Assembly: GCF_003667575.1 (NCBI RefSeq)
Contig: NZ_RCUY01000009.1
Span: forward strand, 1 to 64,000
Reading direction: 5' to 3'
Length of the DNA stretch: 64,000 nt
Source of the DNA: Mycetocola lacteus
GTDB lineage: Bacteria > Actinomycetota > Actinomycetes > Actinomycetales > Microbacteriaceae
Position 1 is the stretch's first letter, and each line of letters starts with the position of its first letter. This document shows, piece by piece, positions 16,721 through 26,965 of the stretch. A program made the position numbers and the translations under genes. The notes below the pieces were generated by a model. The model ran no database searches, was not told the origin of the DNA, and worked only from the letters and a program-made list of their open reading frames with translations.

Positions 16721-18033
16721 CGGTCAAACCTTTCGGTCAGTGCCTCTGCTGCCATGATTTCTGCCACGATTCTTGCTGCCTCCGCGTCGGCCTGAAAGAA
16801 ATCCTCAACAGTTGCCTGAAAAAGGCTCGTTCCACGCTCGTACTCGCTCGTGGTGAGCGCGAGGCATCGCGAAGCCCGGTTCCATAGCTCGCTCGCGGCC
16901 GTATGCGTGCCATTTGATCCGCTTCCGAGACTCCCGTCGCGCGGCGTAGGGTTTCTCGCTGGGGCGTTCTGAAGGGTGGAAACCGCCTGGGTCAGCGAAT
17001 CAGCAATTCGTTTCATATTGTTTACGATGATCTGCGTATCCGAGCGTTCCATCCGCATGGTTCCGTCTGAAATCGGGTAGGAACCCAGCACGAATGCGTC
17101 GAGATTGAATCGCGACATGTCGCTGTACATCATGGCGAGTGTGTCCCTCAGCATTTTGTTAAGTGCGTGTTCTTGGGATTTGAGGACTGAATCGAGTTTT
17201 TCAAATCCCTCGGTCAGGGACTGGAAGATTTCTTGATACGAGCCGCCGCGCACGTCGACGTCGGAAGAGATTCCCTGGATTGCAATCGTCGCGCTTCCGG
17301 CGATCGCACTAAGTGCCGTGACACTAGCAATCGTTTCCGCACCCGCCGTCGCTAACGATGTGACCACGCCAGCGACCGCACTGACCGTCGTGAGCGCCAT
17401 CGTGGCGTTGACATCTGACTCTTGTTCCTGCTGCGCGATCCAAGCCTGAAGTGCCCGTTCGCACAGCTTGGAGGCATCTACGCGCGCTGCTGGCCACATT
17501 TCGCGTTCTGCACCATAGTTGGTCTGCAGAATCATGCAGGCCGCCGCAAGCTCGCCCTGTACCGTTGAAAACTGAGTGAAGTATTTGTCAAGGAACGGCG
17601 CTCTGAAGCTACCGACCAGTTTGTTGATCGTGACCTCATGTACCGTGTTGTTTGCGGTAGAAATATCTCCGGTACTCTCTCCGGAGCCCGGGCCCCCCGA
17701 GGCTCCTAGGGTGTTGGCCGTTGTTTTAGCTCTCTGCAGGGGATCATCGCACTCGGATCCATCGGGCAAATCTAGCCACCGGTCAACGAGAGCGTCTATC
17801 GCCCTGCGGATTGCATCAAATTCAGCCTCCACACTGGCCGTGACGCCATTCCCGTCCCCGCCGCCTCGTCCGTTTTCATCGGGGCGATTGTAGAAGTTCA
17901 ACATCCAGCCCCATTTTGCATAGATCTTGCTATTGCCGATGTGTGGGTAAAAGCCGGTATCGGCCATCCAGCAGTCAATTGCGGCCCTCTTCATTTTTCC
18001 CTTGAGCTCCGACAGGTCTCGATCGTTCGCCAT
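16717..18033 (-). CDS. Large helical protein of unknown function, T7SS-effector-like layout
   Basis: 438 residues on the minus strand. It is mostly helical, with a central hydrophobic stretch (about residues 215-255; VSAVAGVVTSLATAGAE and SALSAIAGSATIAI type helices) and no signal peptide. A Gly-rich linker sits around residues 55-65 (GRGGGDGNG) and another Gly/Ser-rich one near 110-120. The combination of long helices, an internal hydrophobic hairpin and no Sec signal recalls large WXG/LXG-type secreted proteins and pore-forming toxins, but I find no WXG at the usual place and no catalytic motif. The partner gene overlaps by four bases. Function unknown; a toxin/partner pair is only one possibility. 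Confidence 0.6.
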   Translation of the reverse strand: MANDRDLSELKGKMKRAAIDCWMADTGFYPHIGNSKIYAKWGWMLNFYNRPDENGRGGGDGNGVTASVEAEFDAIRRAIDALVDRWLDLPDGSECDDPLQRAKTTANTLGASGGPGSGESTGDISTANNTVHEVTINKLVGSFRAPFLDKYFTQFSTVQGELAAACMILQTNYGAEREMWPAARVDASKLCERALQAWIAQQEQESDVNATMALTTVSAVAGVVTSLATAGAETIASVTALSAIAGSATIAIQGISSDVDVRGGSYQEIFQSLTEGFEKLDSVLKSQEHALNKMLRDTLAMMYSDMSRFNLDAFVLGSYPISDGTMRMERSDTQIIVNNMKRIADSLTQAVSTLQNAPARNPTPRDGSLGSGSNGTHTAASELWNRASRCLALTTSEYERGTSLFQATVEDFFQADAEAARIVAEIMAAEALTERFDR

Positions 18034-18332
18034 TTTCTGTCCTCACGTCGTTGCTGGACAAGATAGTGGTATCGGCCGGGGTAGCTCGGAGCGCTCGGAA
18101 CGATGCCGAGCGCAGAGGTGTTCCGGGCTCGACGCCTCCTCCGCTGCAAATGACATTTTCCTGCGGAATGCCGCGATTCTTGTCGCGCCAAATACGAGAC
18201 ATGTTGAAAAATCCCCAGTGGGAACTAAGACGGACTAAGCGGACAAACGCATTCCGAAGTCACCCCGTAACACAACCCAAAAACGGCGGGTCTCGGTGGG
18301 GACGTCAGGGCGCGCGCAAGTAGACTGAGCGG

Positions 18333-19451
18333 GTGACTAACACTACTATTCCCTCGCTTGATGGTGTCGACCTTTCTCGGTTGCCCAAGGTTTCGCTGCA
18401 CGATCACCTCGACGGCGGCCTGCGTCCCCAGACCATCATCGACCTCGCCCGCGAGATCGATCTTGAACTTCCCGCCGACAACGCCGAAGACCTCGGCCAG
18501 TGGTTCCTGGACCAGTGCAACGCCGGCAACCTGGTTGACTACCTGAAGACCTTCGACCTCTCCACCGCCGTAATGCAGACCGAGGCCGGCCTGCGCCGGG
18601 TCGCACACGAATTTGTGCTGGATCTCGCCGCCGACGGCGTCATCTACGGTGAAATCCGCTGGGCACCCGAGCAGCACCTGACCCGCGGTCTGACCCTGGA
18701 CCAGGTTGTCGAGGCCGTGCAGGCCGGGCTGGAAGCCGGCGTCACCGAGGTGCGCGAGTCTGGCCGTGAGATCGAGGTGGGTCAGCTGATCACCGCGATG
18801 CGCCACGCCGACCGTGCGCTGGAGATCGCCGAGCTGGCCGTGCGTCACCGCGACCGCGGCGTCTCCGGTTTCGACATTGCCGGGGCCGAGGACGGCTTCC
18901 TGCCCTCGCGCCACCGCGCAGCCTTCGACTACCTCGCCGCCAACTTCTTCCCCGTGACCGTGCACGCCGGTGAGGCCGCCGGCCTGGACTCGATCACCTC
19001 GGCGATCATCGATGGTCGCGCCCTGCGTCTGGGCCACGGTGTGCGCCTGGCCGAGGATGTCACCGTTGAGCGCAGCGATGACGACGAGGTCTATGTGAAC
19101 ATCGGACGCCTGTCCGAGTGGGTCAAGGACCGCGAGATCGTGCTCGAGCTGAGCCCCTCCTCGAACCTGCAGACCGGCGCCATCGCCGCCTGGGGCGAGG
19201 ACCTGGCTGACCACCCGTTCGACATGCTGCACCAGCTGGGCTTCCGGGTCAGCGTGAACGTGGATAACCGCACCATGAGCGGCACCTCGCTGACTCGCGA
19301 ACTGGGTCTGCTGGTCGAAACGTTCGGCTATGACCTCGATGATCTGGAGACCTTCCAGCTCAACGCCGCCGCCGGTGCCTTCCTGCCGCTGGAGGACCGT
19401 GAGTACCTGGTTGAGCAGATTCAGGCCGGCTTCGACGCCGTGCGCGGATAG
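18333..19451 (+). CDS. add: Adenosine deaminase
   Basis: 372 residues, start GTG 18333. Converts adenosine or deoxyadenosine to inosine forms with a zinc-bound water. Zinc and catalytic residues are visible: SLHDHLDGG (metal-binding HxH), TVHAGEAAG (metal His and catalytic Glu region), LGHGVRL, and SPSSNLQT. The C-terminal VNVDNRTMSGT has Asn where many homologues have an SxDDP motif (Asp-Asp-Pro), VDN in place of DDP; actinobacterial enzymes often differ here. Its natural context is the nucleoside salvage operon ending at 12428, from which it is separated by the island. A hairpin follows at once. The 299 bases upstream show no gene and must carry its promoter, divergent from the minus-strand pair. 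Confidence 0.92.
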   Translation: MTNTTIPSLDGVDLSRLPKVSLHDHLDGGLRPQTIIDLAREIDLELPADNAEDLGQWFLDQCNAGNLVDYLKTFDLSTAVMQTEAGLRRVAHEFVLDLAADGVIYGEIRWAPEQHLTRGLTLDQVVEAVQAGLEAGVTEVRESGREIEVGQLITAMRHADRALEIAELAVRHRDRGVSGFDIAGAEDGFLPSRHRAAFDYLAANFFPVTVHAGEAAGLDSITSAIIDGRALRLGHGVRLAEDVTVERSDDDEVYVNIGRLSEWVKDREIVLELSPSSNLQTGAIAAWGEDLADHPFDMLHQLGFRVSVNVDNRTMSGTSLTRELGLLVETFGYDLDDLETFQLNAAAGAFLPLEDREYLVEQIQAGFDAVRG

Positions 19452-19467
19452 GGTACATACGCCATAA

Positions 19468-19505
19468 ATGGCGGCCGTTGTCACTGCGGTGACGACGGCC
19501 GCCAT
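19468..19505. terminator. Hairpin terminator after add
   Basis: Arms 19468-19484 and 19489-19505 form a 17-bp stem with one wobble pair and a TGCG loop, followed by CGTATTT. It lies 17 bases after the add stop and isolates the salvage gene from the kinase operon. Confidence 0.75.
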
Positions 19506-19652
19506 CGTATTTAACGCCCGGAGTGGCCAATCAGGCGTTCCAGTCATGCAAAGATGGACTAGCGGGGGCTTTACGGGGGTATTAATTCTCAGTGCTTTGT
19601 TGCGGGATCATGTTTGTGCGTCCAGCCCCGGCAGCAACTGAGGAGGATCAGA

Positions 19653-20804
19653 GTGACACAGCGCGCCGCCACACAGCGCACCCCGAGCAGCCCGCCGGTG
19701 ATTCCCGGCTACAGCTATGTCCGCCCGCTGGGATCCGGTGGTTTTGCCGAGGTGTACCTGTACGAGCAGGACATGCCGCACCGTGTGGTCGCGGTGAAGG
19801 TGCTCAACGGCGTGGGATCGACAGCTCAGACGCGCCGTGGTTTTGAGGCCGAGGCCGACGTCATGGCCCGGCTCAGCGTGCATCCATCGATCGTCTCGAT
19901 CTATCAGGCCAGCATCTCGGCCGATGGTCGCGCCTATATCGCCATGGAATACTGCCCCGACTCGATGCGCTCACGCATGCGCAGCGCCACCCCGCTCACT
20001 CTGGAACAGGTACTCGATGCCGGTGTCCGTCTCGCCGGCGCCCTGGAAACCGCTCACCGTAGCGGCGTACTGCACCGCGACCTCAAGCCCTCCAACGTCC
20101 TGGTGACCACCCTGGGCCGGCCGGTCCTGGCCGACTTCGGAATCGCCGAGGTGCGCGGAGAGGTCGAGCCCGGTGCCCAGATCGCGCTGTCCTATCCGTG
20201 GGCGGCCCCCGAGGTGGTTCAGACGTCCACCTCCGGCACCATTGCCAGCGAGATCTGGTCGCTGGCCGCCACCCTATACACGTTTGCCGCGGGACGCTCC
20301 CCGTTTGAATCAGCTGAGCGCGCGCAGAACGTGCGCGAAAAACTCGCCGCGCGGATCACCAAGGCCATCTATATCGGGCTGCCCGGCGGAATGGGAAACG
20401 GCCGACTGGACGATGTGCTCTCGCGCGCGCTACGCAAGAATCCAGATGAACGCTATTCCTCGATGCTCGAGCTAGCCGAGGCCCTGCGTGATCTTCAGCG
20501 AGAGTTCGGATACGACCTGACCCCGCTCGAGGTTATGTCCGCCGAGTGGGCCGGGGCGCTGCCCTCGGTCAACACCGACCGTCAGCGTGGACCGGTTGTC
20601 AGCACCGTGCGTTCAACCTCGCGCAAGACCGAGCGGGCCGCTCTGCGGGCCGAGCACTCCCGCACCGATCGATCCGCATCGCTCCAGCGCCAGGACGCGC
20701 GTCCAATGTCCCCGATGACCGCAATGCTGATCGGAATCGGTGGGACCGTGGTGGTTGGCGGCATCATTACCGGCATCGTGATGATGCTCCAGGGGGCGCT
20801 CTGA
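19653..20804 (+). CDS. Membrane Ser/Thr protein kinase (PknB-like)
   Basis: 383 residues from GTG 19653, chosen over the earlier in-frame GTG 19614 because AGGAGGA precedes it. The kinase domain (about 19-290) has a Gly-rich loop LGSGGFAEVY, ATP-binding Lys49 in VAVKVL, catalytic HRDLKPSN (Asp143) and ADFGIAEV (Asp161), and an APE-like WAAPEV. A linker rich in Arg and Ser follows, then one C-terminal membrane helix (GIGGTVVVGGIITGIVMML) with almost nothing outside, so unlike PknB it lacks PASTA sensor domains. It heads a coupled operon with a PP2C phosphatase, two candidate substrates and an FHA protein; the stop overlaps the next ATG by one base (TGATG). Confidence 0.93.
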   Translation: MTQRAATQRTPSSPPVIPGYSYVRPLGSGGFAEVYLYEQDMPHRVVAVKVLNGVGSTAQTRRGFEAEADVMARLSVHPSIVSIYQASISADGRAYIAMEYCPDSMRSRMRSATPLTLEQVLDAGVRLAGALETAHRSGVLHRDLKPSNVLVTTLGRPVLADFGIAEVRGEVEPGAQIALSYPWAAPEVVQTSTSGTIASEIWSLAATLYTFAAGRSPFESAERAQNVREKLAARITKAIYIGLPGGMGNGRLDDVLSRALRKNPDERYSSMLELAEALRDLQREFGYDLTPLEVMSAEWAGALPSVNTDRQRGPVVSTVRSTSRKTERAALRAEHSRTDRSASLQRQDARPMSPMTAMLIGIGGTVVVGGIITGIVMMLQGAL

Positions 20805-23800
20805 TGGGAATCCGAGCCACGCTCTCGGCGAGCTGGGGGATCGGCGGCGCAGAGCGACGCTCGCGCCGTCAGCGTGGAAAGGTGATCGCCTGGGTGGCCG
20901 GCGGCACCGCGGTCGCCGTGGTTGCGACCCTCGCGGTGTTCAGCGAGGGATACCAAGCCCAGGAGCTCCCGCGCACCGAAACTGCCGTATGGGTCAGCCG
21001 CGATGCCGGCCAGTATGCGCGGGTGAACACCGAAACCGGTGAGCTCGATACCGTTCGTAAGGCTACCGAGCCTGCTCAGGTGATCCAGGCCGGCCGTTCC
21101 AGTGTGCTCTTTGGGGCGGGTCTGAGCCGAGCCTGGGCGATTAATGCGGCGTTCCCCGAGGATCTGGTGGCCGGAGACGGTCCCGGCAAGGCTGCCGGCG
21201 AAGATGCGACTGCGGATCAGAATGCGGATCCTGCGGCGACCCCCGAACCCTCGGGGGCGAAGGATTCGAGCGGTCCCGCCGCTGAGTCGACCCCATCGGG
21301 TACGAGGGAGGTCCTCTCGGCCGGAAACTTCTTTGCCTTCCGCACCGAGTCCGGTGAGGTGTTTGCCGGAACGTTGGCCGAGAGCGACGCGGAGGCCTCC
21401 CTGGCCGGGACCAGCGCTCCGGCACCGGCAACCGGACGTATCACCGGCGCCTCGCCCGTCGACCCGCTCGCCGGGAACGCCACCGCGGGGCCGTCACCCA
21501 GTGCCGATGCCGAGGGGAAACCCGCAGCCCGCCCGCACTATGAGGCCACCCAGATTGCACTCGCCGCGGACGGCACGCTGAAGATGTTCTCGGCGGGGGA
21601 GTCGCGGGTGCGATCCTTCAACATTGCCCGCTCGGAATTCGAGGGCAACGGGGACAAAGTTCCCGCCGCCGCGGCCAAGGCCAAGGAGCCGCAGCTGACC
21701 ACCTCGGGTGGACGCTGGGCCCTGCTGGATCCCACCACCGGAGACCTGTGGCGTCAGGGCGAGGGCAGCGTGACCAAACTGGAAATCGGCACCGACGCGC
21801 TGCTCCAAGCGGGGGATGCTCAGACCGGGGACGACATTCTCATCGCCGATGATGCGGGCCTCTGGTCCGTAGCGGAGGACGGCAAGGTGACCCGAACCGT
21901 GACCGCCCGCGGAACCCCCGCCCAGCCCACCCGCGTCGACGGCACCGGTTACGGTGCCTGGCTGGACACGGGTGCCGGCACGCTCTGGACCGGAGGATCG
22001 AAGACGATCGACCTGGCCTATGATGCGGCTTCCGGAGCGGCCGACCGCCGGCTTGACCCGGTCATCCAAACCAACGGAACCCGAGCGGTTCTTAGCGAAC
22101 GCCAAACGGGCATGCTCTGGATGCTGCCCGATGGCACACCGATTCCGCTCTCGCAGTGGACCCTCAACCAGCCCCCGCGTCAGGACACCGGAACCGTGGT
22201 GGTCGACGATGCGACCGAGGAAATGCCCCCGATCGCAGTCCCCGACAGCTTCGGCGTGCGTGCCGGCGGACAGACTGAGTTACCGGTGATGCTCAACGAT
22301 TACGATCCCAATAAAAAGGACGTCCTGAGCATCGTGCCGGAATCCGTAACCGGGGTCGAACCCGCCGGCTTTGGGCAGGTCAGCGTGCTTCCGGGTAATC
22401 AGCGTCTGGCGATCCAGGTGGCCGATTCGGCGACCGGAACGGCCACGTTTAGCTATAAAATCACCGACGGCACGATGGAATCCGAAACTGCCTCGGTCAC
22501 GCTCACCGTGCGCGCCCCGGAGGAAAACAGTGCCCCCGTCTGGTGTGGCGTGGAGGGATGTCAGCTGAGCTGGCCGACCCCGCAGGTCACCCCGGGCGGT
22601 ACGCTTTCGCTGCCTATTATGGAGGGCTGGGTTGACCCCGAGGGCGACCCGATCACCCTGCTCTCGGCGCGCAGCACAGACCCGGCAGCCCCGATTCGCG
22701 CGGTAGCCACCGAGGATGGTCGGATTGTCCTGCGGCACACCGATCAGAATGCTCCCGATGGGCAGGTTCCGGTCGAGGTGACCGTGGCCGATTCCCAGGG
22801 AATCGAGACCACACGAACGCTCAACGTCACGGTTTCGAGCTCGGCTGCGCCGGTCGTGGAACCGATGGTGGTCACGGTGCCGGTCGGGCAGAGCCTGGAC
22901 GTGAACGCCCTGGAGCGAGTCAGCGGTGGATCCGGGTCGTTTGAACTCGTGGATGCCGTCCAGCCGCAGGGTTCCTCCGCGGGTTTGCAAACGGTGCCGC
23001 AACAGGCCCGAGGCGTGGTCGCCGTGACCCCCTCACAGCCGGGATCATATGTGATTCAAACCTCGGTGCGCGATAGCGTGACCTCCACCGAACAGACCGG
23101 TGTGATTCGCGTGGTGGCACCCGAGACGGTGCCCGCGCTGACCCTGCCGCCCACGCGCGCCTACGTGCGTCCGCTCCAGGACACCGTGGTGAGCGTGCTG
23201 GATGTGATTCCCGCCCTGGCGGATCGCGTGGTCACGGTGGACCAGGCCACGGTGCTCACCGGCACCCTTAATGTGGCACCGATCGAACGTGAATCGCTGC
23301 GCATTTCGGGCACCACGGATACCGGTGCCGCGGGCCTGGTGGGGACCGCTCGGATCACCGTATCCGATGGCCAAGGCCAGAGTGCAACCGGCCAGCTGAC
23401 AGTATTCCAGGTTCCCGAGACGGGTACCGATCCGGTCATCGCCCTGCCCGACCGCGCGACCGTGCGGGCGGGGAACGTGGTGGACATCAACGTGCTGGAA
23501 AACGACGTGGTGGGGAGCGGGGAACGCCTCAACCTCGATCCGACGATCACCGGGTCCGGGGCCGATGGCGAGCTCGCATTCGCCTCGGGGAATACGCTGC
23601 GCTACCTGGCCCCCAAGGCCCCCGGAACCTATACGGTGAGCTACACCGCCTATCAGGAAAGCGCCCCGGAGAAATCCGATATCGGTCGCGTCCAAATCAC
23701 CGTCCTGCCCGAGGGGAACAACCGCCCGCCGACCCCCGCCGCGCTCACCGCCCGGGTGCTGCCCGGGCAGGAGTCGCGCGTCCGGGTCCCGCTGAGTGGA

Positions 23801-26800
23801 GTGGACCCGGACGGCGATCGGGTCCGTCTGGTCTCGGTGGAATCTAAGGACGCGGTGTCCTCCACCGTGGCCACCTCAGGAAATGAGATTGTGCTCTCGA
23901 TTGCCGAGACTGCCAAGCCTGGCCTGGTCACCGTCGGCTACACCGTTCGGGATCCGGAGGGGGCCGATGGAACCGGCACCATTCGTGTGTCGATCGGAGA
24001 GATCGCGGCGGACCCCGGTGCCCCGATCACCATCTCCGACTCGGTCCGACTGGTGCGCGGTTCGAACGCAGTCACCACGGTGGAGCCACTGCTCAACGAT
24101 GTGGATCCCGCGCAGGGCAAGCTTGAACTACTCACGGTGGTCCCCGAAACCGGGGCCGACCCGCAGAGTCCCGAATACCGCGCGCTCGCAGACCTCCTGG
24201 ACCTCTCGGAGATCAAGCGCGGGCGGGTGGGAATCCATTCCACGCCGAACGGCGGAAGCTTCTCGTTCCGCTACACGGTGCGATCCTCGGCGAGTAAGAG
24301 TACCGCCGAGGGACGGATCAGCGTGTTTGTCTCCGACCGCGTGGGCACCCAGGCACCGGTGGTTGTTGATACCACCCTCACCGCCCGCGACCGTGCGGTC
24401 CTGGCCACCACGGGTGTGGATGTGCGCACCGACCGCGTGCGCTGGGCCGCCGGAGATCCCGGCAAACTAGAACTCAGCCCCTGGGGTGCGGGAGCCGATC
24501 GCTTTACCGCGTCCGGCCCCAAGCTCATCGGGGAATACCGTCCCGAGGGCGGTGTGGTGCCCTTCAAGCTTGCCGGCCCCGACAATGACGGGGGTCAGAC
24601 GGTTGCCTACGGGCTCCTGATCATGCCGTCCTTGGATGAGCTACAGGTCACGCTGCGCCCGGGCCTGGCCCCGATCGGAGTGGATGAAAATAAGTCCGTG
24701 GCGACCTCGGTGGATGACGTGATCGAGCGCATTCCGGGTGAGCGGATCGAGCTGAGAGCGGGCGATCTGCCCACTCAGCGTTCCCAGGCCACGTGTTCGG
24801 CCGCCGGCAACGAGATCCGTTATTCGGCGGGAGCCGAAGCGCCCTGGCAGGATCGGTGCATGATCGAGGTGCGCGTGCAGGGGCAGAAGATCTGGACCAA
24901 GCTTGCGGTCCCGTATCTGATCGTGCCGCGTGAGCCCAAGGTTGAGTTGACGCCGCTGAGCCGGGTGGTGCGTCCCGGATCGGATGAGACGATCAACGTC
25001 GCCACCGACATGATCCGCTGGCAGGGGGACCGCGCCGGCGATCTGGGCAAGCTGCGCTTCGCCCTGGGCGGCGCCGGCCGGGTGTTCCAGGTAAGCCAGG
25101 ACGGAAGCCAGATCAGGGTGACCGCGCGTGCCGATGCGCCGCCGGGAACCGAGGAGCGCTTTAACATCGACGTGAGTGGTGCCGGGGAAGCGCGGGCGAC
25201 CCTGACGCTGCGCGTCGGCGATGTTCCGCGGGAGCTCCCGCGCGGTGCCACGGTGAACAAACAGTGCACGGTGGGATCCGGTGGATGCCGGGTCACCGCG
25301 GTGGGGATCCCCGGAGAGTTCGATCCGTTTGCCGGCAAGGTGGGCGGCGGTCTTGTCCTCGACTCGATCAGCGCTAGCGCCTGCCCGCTGGCTCGGTTTG
25401 GACGTTCGGGTACCTCGGATATTGACATCACCTGGCCCGCGGGCCAGACCGCCGGCGGAACCTGCACCGTCCCGTTCCAGGTGCGCGACGCGCAGGGCCG
25501 ACTGGGTGAGGGAAGGCTGGAATTCGACGCCCAGGGCTTGCCCGCGGCCCCCACCAGTATCACCACGGTGGCATATACGGGCACCAGCGTGAGCCTGGAG
25601 GTTGCCCTGGGTGAGGCGCAGGCCGCGCACCCCGCGGTCACCGGTGTGAGCCTGAGTGCCGATGGGCGCGGCGGTGCCGGACGCTGTGCACCGAGTACCC
25701 CCGGAAGCTATCGCTGCGAGGTGAGTGGACTGACCAACGGAACCAAACAGCGGTTCAGTGCCCGCGCGGTCAACGCGGTGGGGGAGTCTCCGGAAACCAC
25801 GCCGGTCACCTCCTGGGCCTACCAGGTACCCACCGTGACCAGTGTTGGTGCGACTACGCGCTATGACGCTCAGGGGACAACACCGAGTTCGGGGATCGCG
25901 GTGGTCACCATCGCCGCCGCCGCGGATGCGCGTGCCTTCCGGATCGAGGGGCAGCAGAATGAGATTGTTCGCTCGGGTGCCACCACCCAGGTTGAACTGA
26001 CCCTACCCGCGGGTCCGCAGACCATTCGGGTCACCCCGCTCAGCACCTTTGAACCACCCATCCCCGGTGGCCCTACCGAGGGTACCCGCGGCGAGGCGAC
26101 GGTTTCGGTTGCCGGTCAGCCTGCGGTTTCTGGCCGGCTAGCCCTTCGCCCCGCCGATCCGACAACCCTGATCGCCAGCGGTGTCCAGGTGAACATGAAC
26201 GGTGCACCCGGCAGTGGCACCGTGGTGTACCGGTACAAGGTGCGCTGGATGGGCGAGCCCGCCGCGTGTGCGGTGGATGGGGCGGGAAACCTGGTTCGTG
26301 AAAATGGGGATTCCACCAGCGGGCAACTCTCGGGGCTCAACCGGTTCTTCACCTACAACGTGCGTGCATGCGTGAGTAACGGGTTTGGTGTGGCCAGCAG
26401 TGATGTTGTGGCGCTGAGCCCCGGCGGCGAACTGCCTCCGCCCGAGATCGTCAGCGGCTATGAGGTCAACCCGGACTCGGTGAAGACCCCGTCCGGTGAT
26501 TTTGAATACCGCCTGCGTACCCAGCCAAATGTTCTGGCTCAGGACGGCATGTTCCTGATGTATCAGACCAATGGCGGCTCCCCGAGTCGAACCTTTAGCC
26601 TCGACCCCACCCGGATCATCACCGAGGCCAGCGTCTATCAGTGCCTCAATGATGAACCCAACAACTGCTCGCGACCGGCGCGCATTGCGCCGATCACGGC
26701 GACCAACGAGGTCACCGTCACCAAGGTGCCTGCGTGCCTTCCCGCTGATACGAAGGATGCCGGCACCCTGGAAATCAGCGGGAGCGCGCGGGGGTCGTTC

Positions 26801-26965
26801 ACCGTCAAGATCGTTCCCCCCACCGCGGAAGCCCCCACCCTGATGTCACTGGTCATCTCCTGGACCGGTAACTTCCAAAAGCTCAAAGAACTCGCCATCC
26901 CGGTGAAGGTGTGTGGCGGCGCACCGCCCGCCGGCGATTCCACTACCGAAAGGACCACCCCATGA
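20804..26965 (+). CDS. Giant membrane-anchored Ig-like/fibronectin-III surface protein
   Basis: 2053 residues from ATG 20804, which overlaps the kinase stop; the frame is open further upstream only within the kinase gene. After a basic N-terminus a single signal-anchor helix (about 27-45; IAWVAGGTAVAVVATLAVF) places the rest outside. Residues 60-460 contain Ala/Pro/Ser-rich parts and beta repeats; from about 470 to 1400 there are repeated Ig-like/cadherin-like units (VLENDVVGSG, PLLNDVDPAQGK, VLPGQESRVRVPL, RDPEGADGTGTIRVS). Fibronectin-III-like modules follow (about 1590-1700; AVNAVGES). Paired cysteines occur in the C-terminal third. Role unknown; the operon suggests a wall-facing scaffold or receptor. 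Such genes accompany MoxR/DUF58/transglutaminase clusters in other actinobacteria. Confidence 0.85.
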   Translation: MGIRATLSASWGIGGAERRSRRQRGKVIAWVAGGTAVAVVATLAVFSEGYQAQELPRTETAVWVSRDAGQYARVNTETGELDTVRKATEPAQVIQAGRSSVLFGAGLSRAWAINAAFPEDLVAGDGPGKAAGEDATADQNADPAATPEPSGAKDSSGPAAESTPSGTREVLSAGNFFAFRTESGEVFAGTLAESDAEASLAGTSAPAPATGRITGASPVDPLAGNATAGPSPSADAEGKPAARPHYEATQIALAADGTLKMFSAGESRVRSFNIARSEFEGNGDKVPAAAAKAKEPQLTTSGGRWALLDPTTGDLWRQGEGSVTKLEIGTDALLQAGDAQTGDDILIADDAGLWSVAEDGKVTRTVTARGTPAQPTRVDGTGYGAWLDTGAGTLWTGGSKTIDLAYDAASGAADRRLDPVIQTNGTRAVLSERQTGMLWMLPDGTPIPLSQWTLNQPPRQDTGTVVVDDATEEMPPIAVPDSFGVRAGGQTELPVMLNDYDPNKKDVLSIVPESVTGVEPAGFGQVSVLPGNQRLAIQVADSATGTATFSYKITDGTMESETASVTLTVRAPEENSAPVWCGVEGCQLSWPTPQVTPGGTLSLPIMEGWVDPEGDPITLLSARSTDPAAPIRAVATEDGRIVLRHTDQNAPDGQVPVEVTVADSQGIETTRTLNVTVSSSAAPVVEPMVVTVPVGQSLDVNALERVSGGSGSFELVDAVQPQGSSAGLQTVPQQARGVVAVTPSQPGSYVIQTSVRDSVTSTEQTGVIRVVAPETVPALTLPPTRAYVRPLQDTVVSVLDVIPALADRVVTVDQATVLTGTLNVAPIERESLRISGTTDTGAAGLVGTARITVSDGQGQSATGQLTVFQVPETGTDPVIALPDRATVRAGNVVDINVLENDVVGSGERLNLDPTITGSGADGELAFASGNTLRYLAPKAPGTYTVSYTAYQESAPEKSDIGRVQITVLPEGNNRPPTPAALTARVLPGQESRVRVPLSGVDPDGDRVRLVSVESKDAVSSTVATSGNEIVLSIAETAKPGLVTVGYTVRDPEGADGTGTIRVSIGEIAADPGAPITISDSVRLVRGSNAVTTVEPLLNDVDPAQGKLELLTVVPETGADPQSPEYRALADLLDLSEIKRGRVGIHSTPNGGSFSFRYTVRSSASKSTAEGRISVFVSDRVGTQAPVVVDTTLTARDRAVLATTGVDVRTDRVRWAAGDPGKLELSPWGAGADRFTASGPKLIGEYRPEGGVVPFKLAGPDNDGGQTVAYGLLIMPSLDELQVTLRPGLAPIGVDENKSVATSVDDVIERIPGERIELRAGDLPTQRSQATCSAAGNEIRYSAGAEAPWQDRCMIEVRVQGQKIWTKLAVPYLIVPREPKVELTPLSRVVRPGSDETINVATDMIRWQGDRAGDLGKLRFALGGAGRVFQVSQDGSQIRVTARADAPPGTEERFNIDVSGAGEARATLTLRVGDVPRELPRGATVNKQCTVGSGGCRVTAVGIPGEFDPFAGKVGGGLVLDSISASACPLARFGRSGTSDIDITWPAGQTAGGTCTVPFQVRDAQGRLGEGRLEFDAQGLPAAPTSITTVAYTGTSVSLEVALGEAQAAHPAVTGVSLSADGRGGAGRCAPSTPGSYRCEVSGLTNGTKQRFSARAVNAVGESPETTPVTSWAYQVPTVTSVGATTRYDAQGTTPSSGIAVVTIAAAADARAFRIEGQQNEIVRSGATTQVELTLPAGPQTIRVTPLSTFEPPIPGGPTEGTRGEATVSVAGQPAVSGRLALRPADPTTLIASGVQVNMNGAPGSGTVVYRYKVRWMGEPAACAVDGAGNLVRENGDSTSGQLSGLNRFFTYNVRACVSNGFGVASSDVVALSPGGELPPPEIVSGYEVNPDSVKTPSGDFEYRLRTQPNVLAQDGMFLMYQTNGGSPSRTFSLDPTRIITEASVYQCLNDEPNNCSRPARIAPITATNEVTVTKVPACLPADTKDAGTLEISGSARGSFTVKIVPPTAEAPTLMSLVISWTGNFQKLKELAIPVKVCGGAPPAGDSTTERTTP

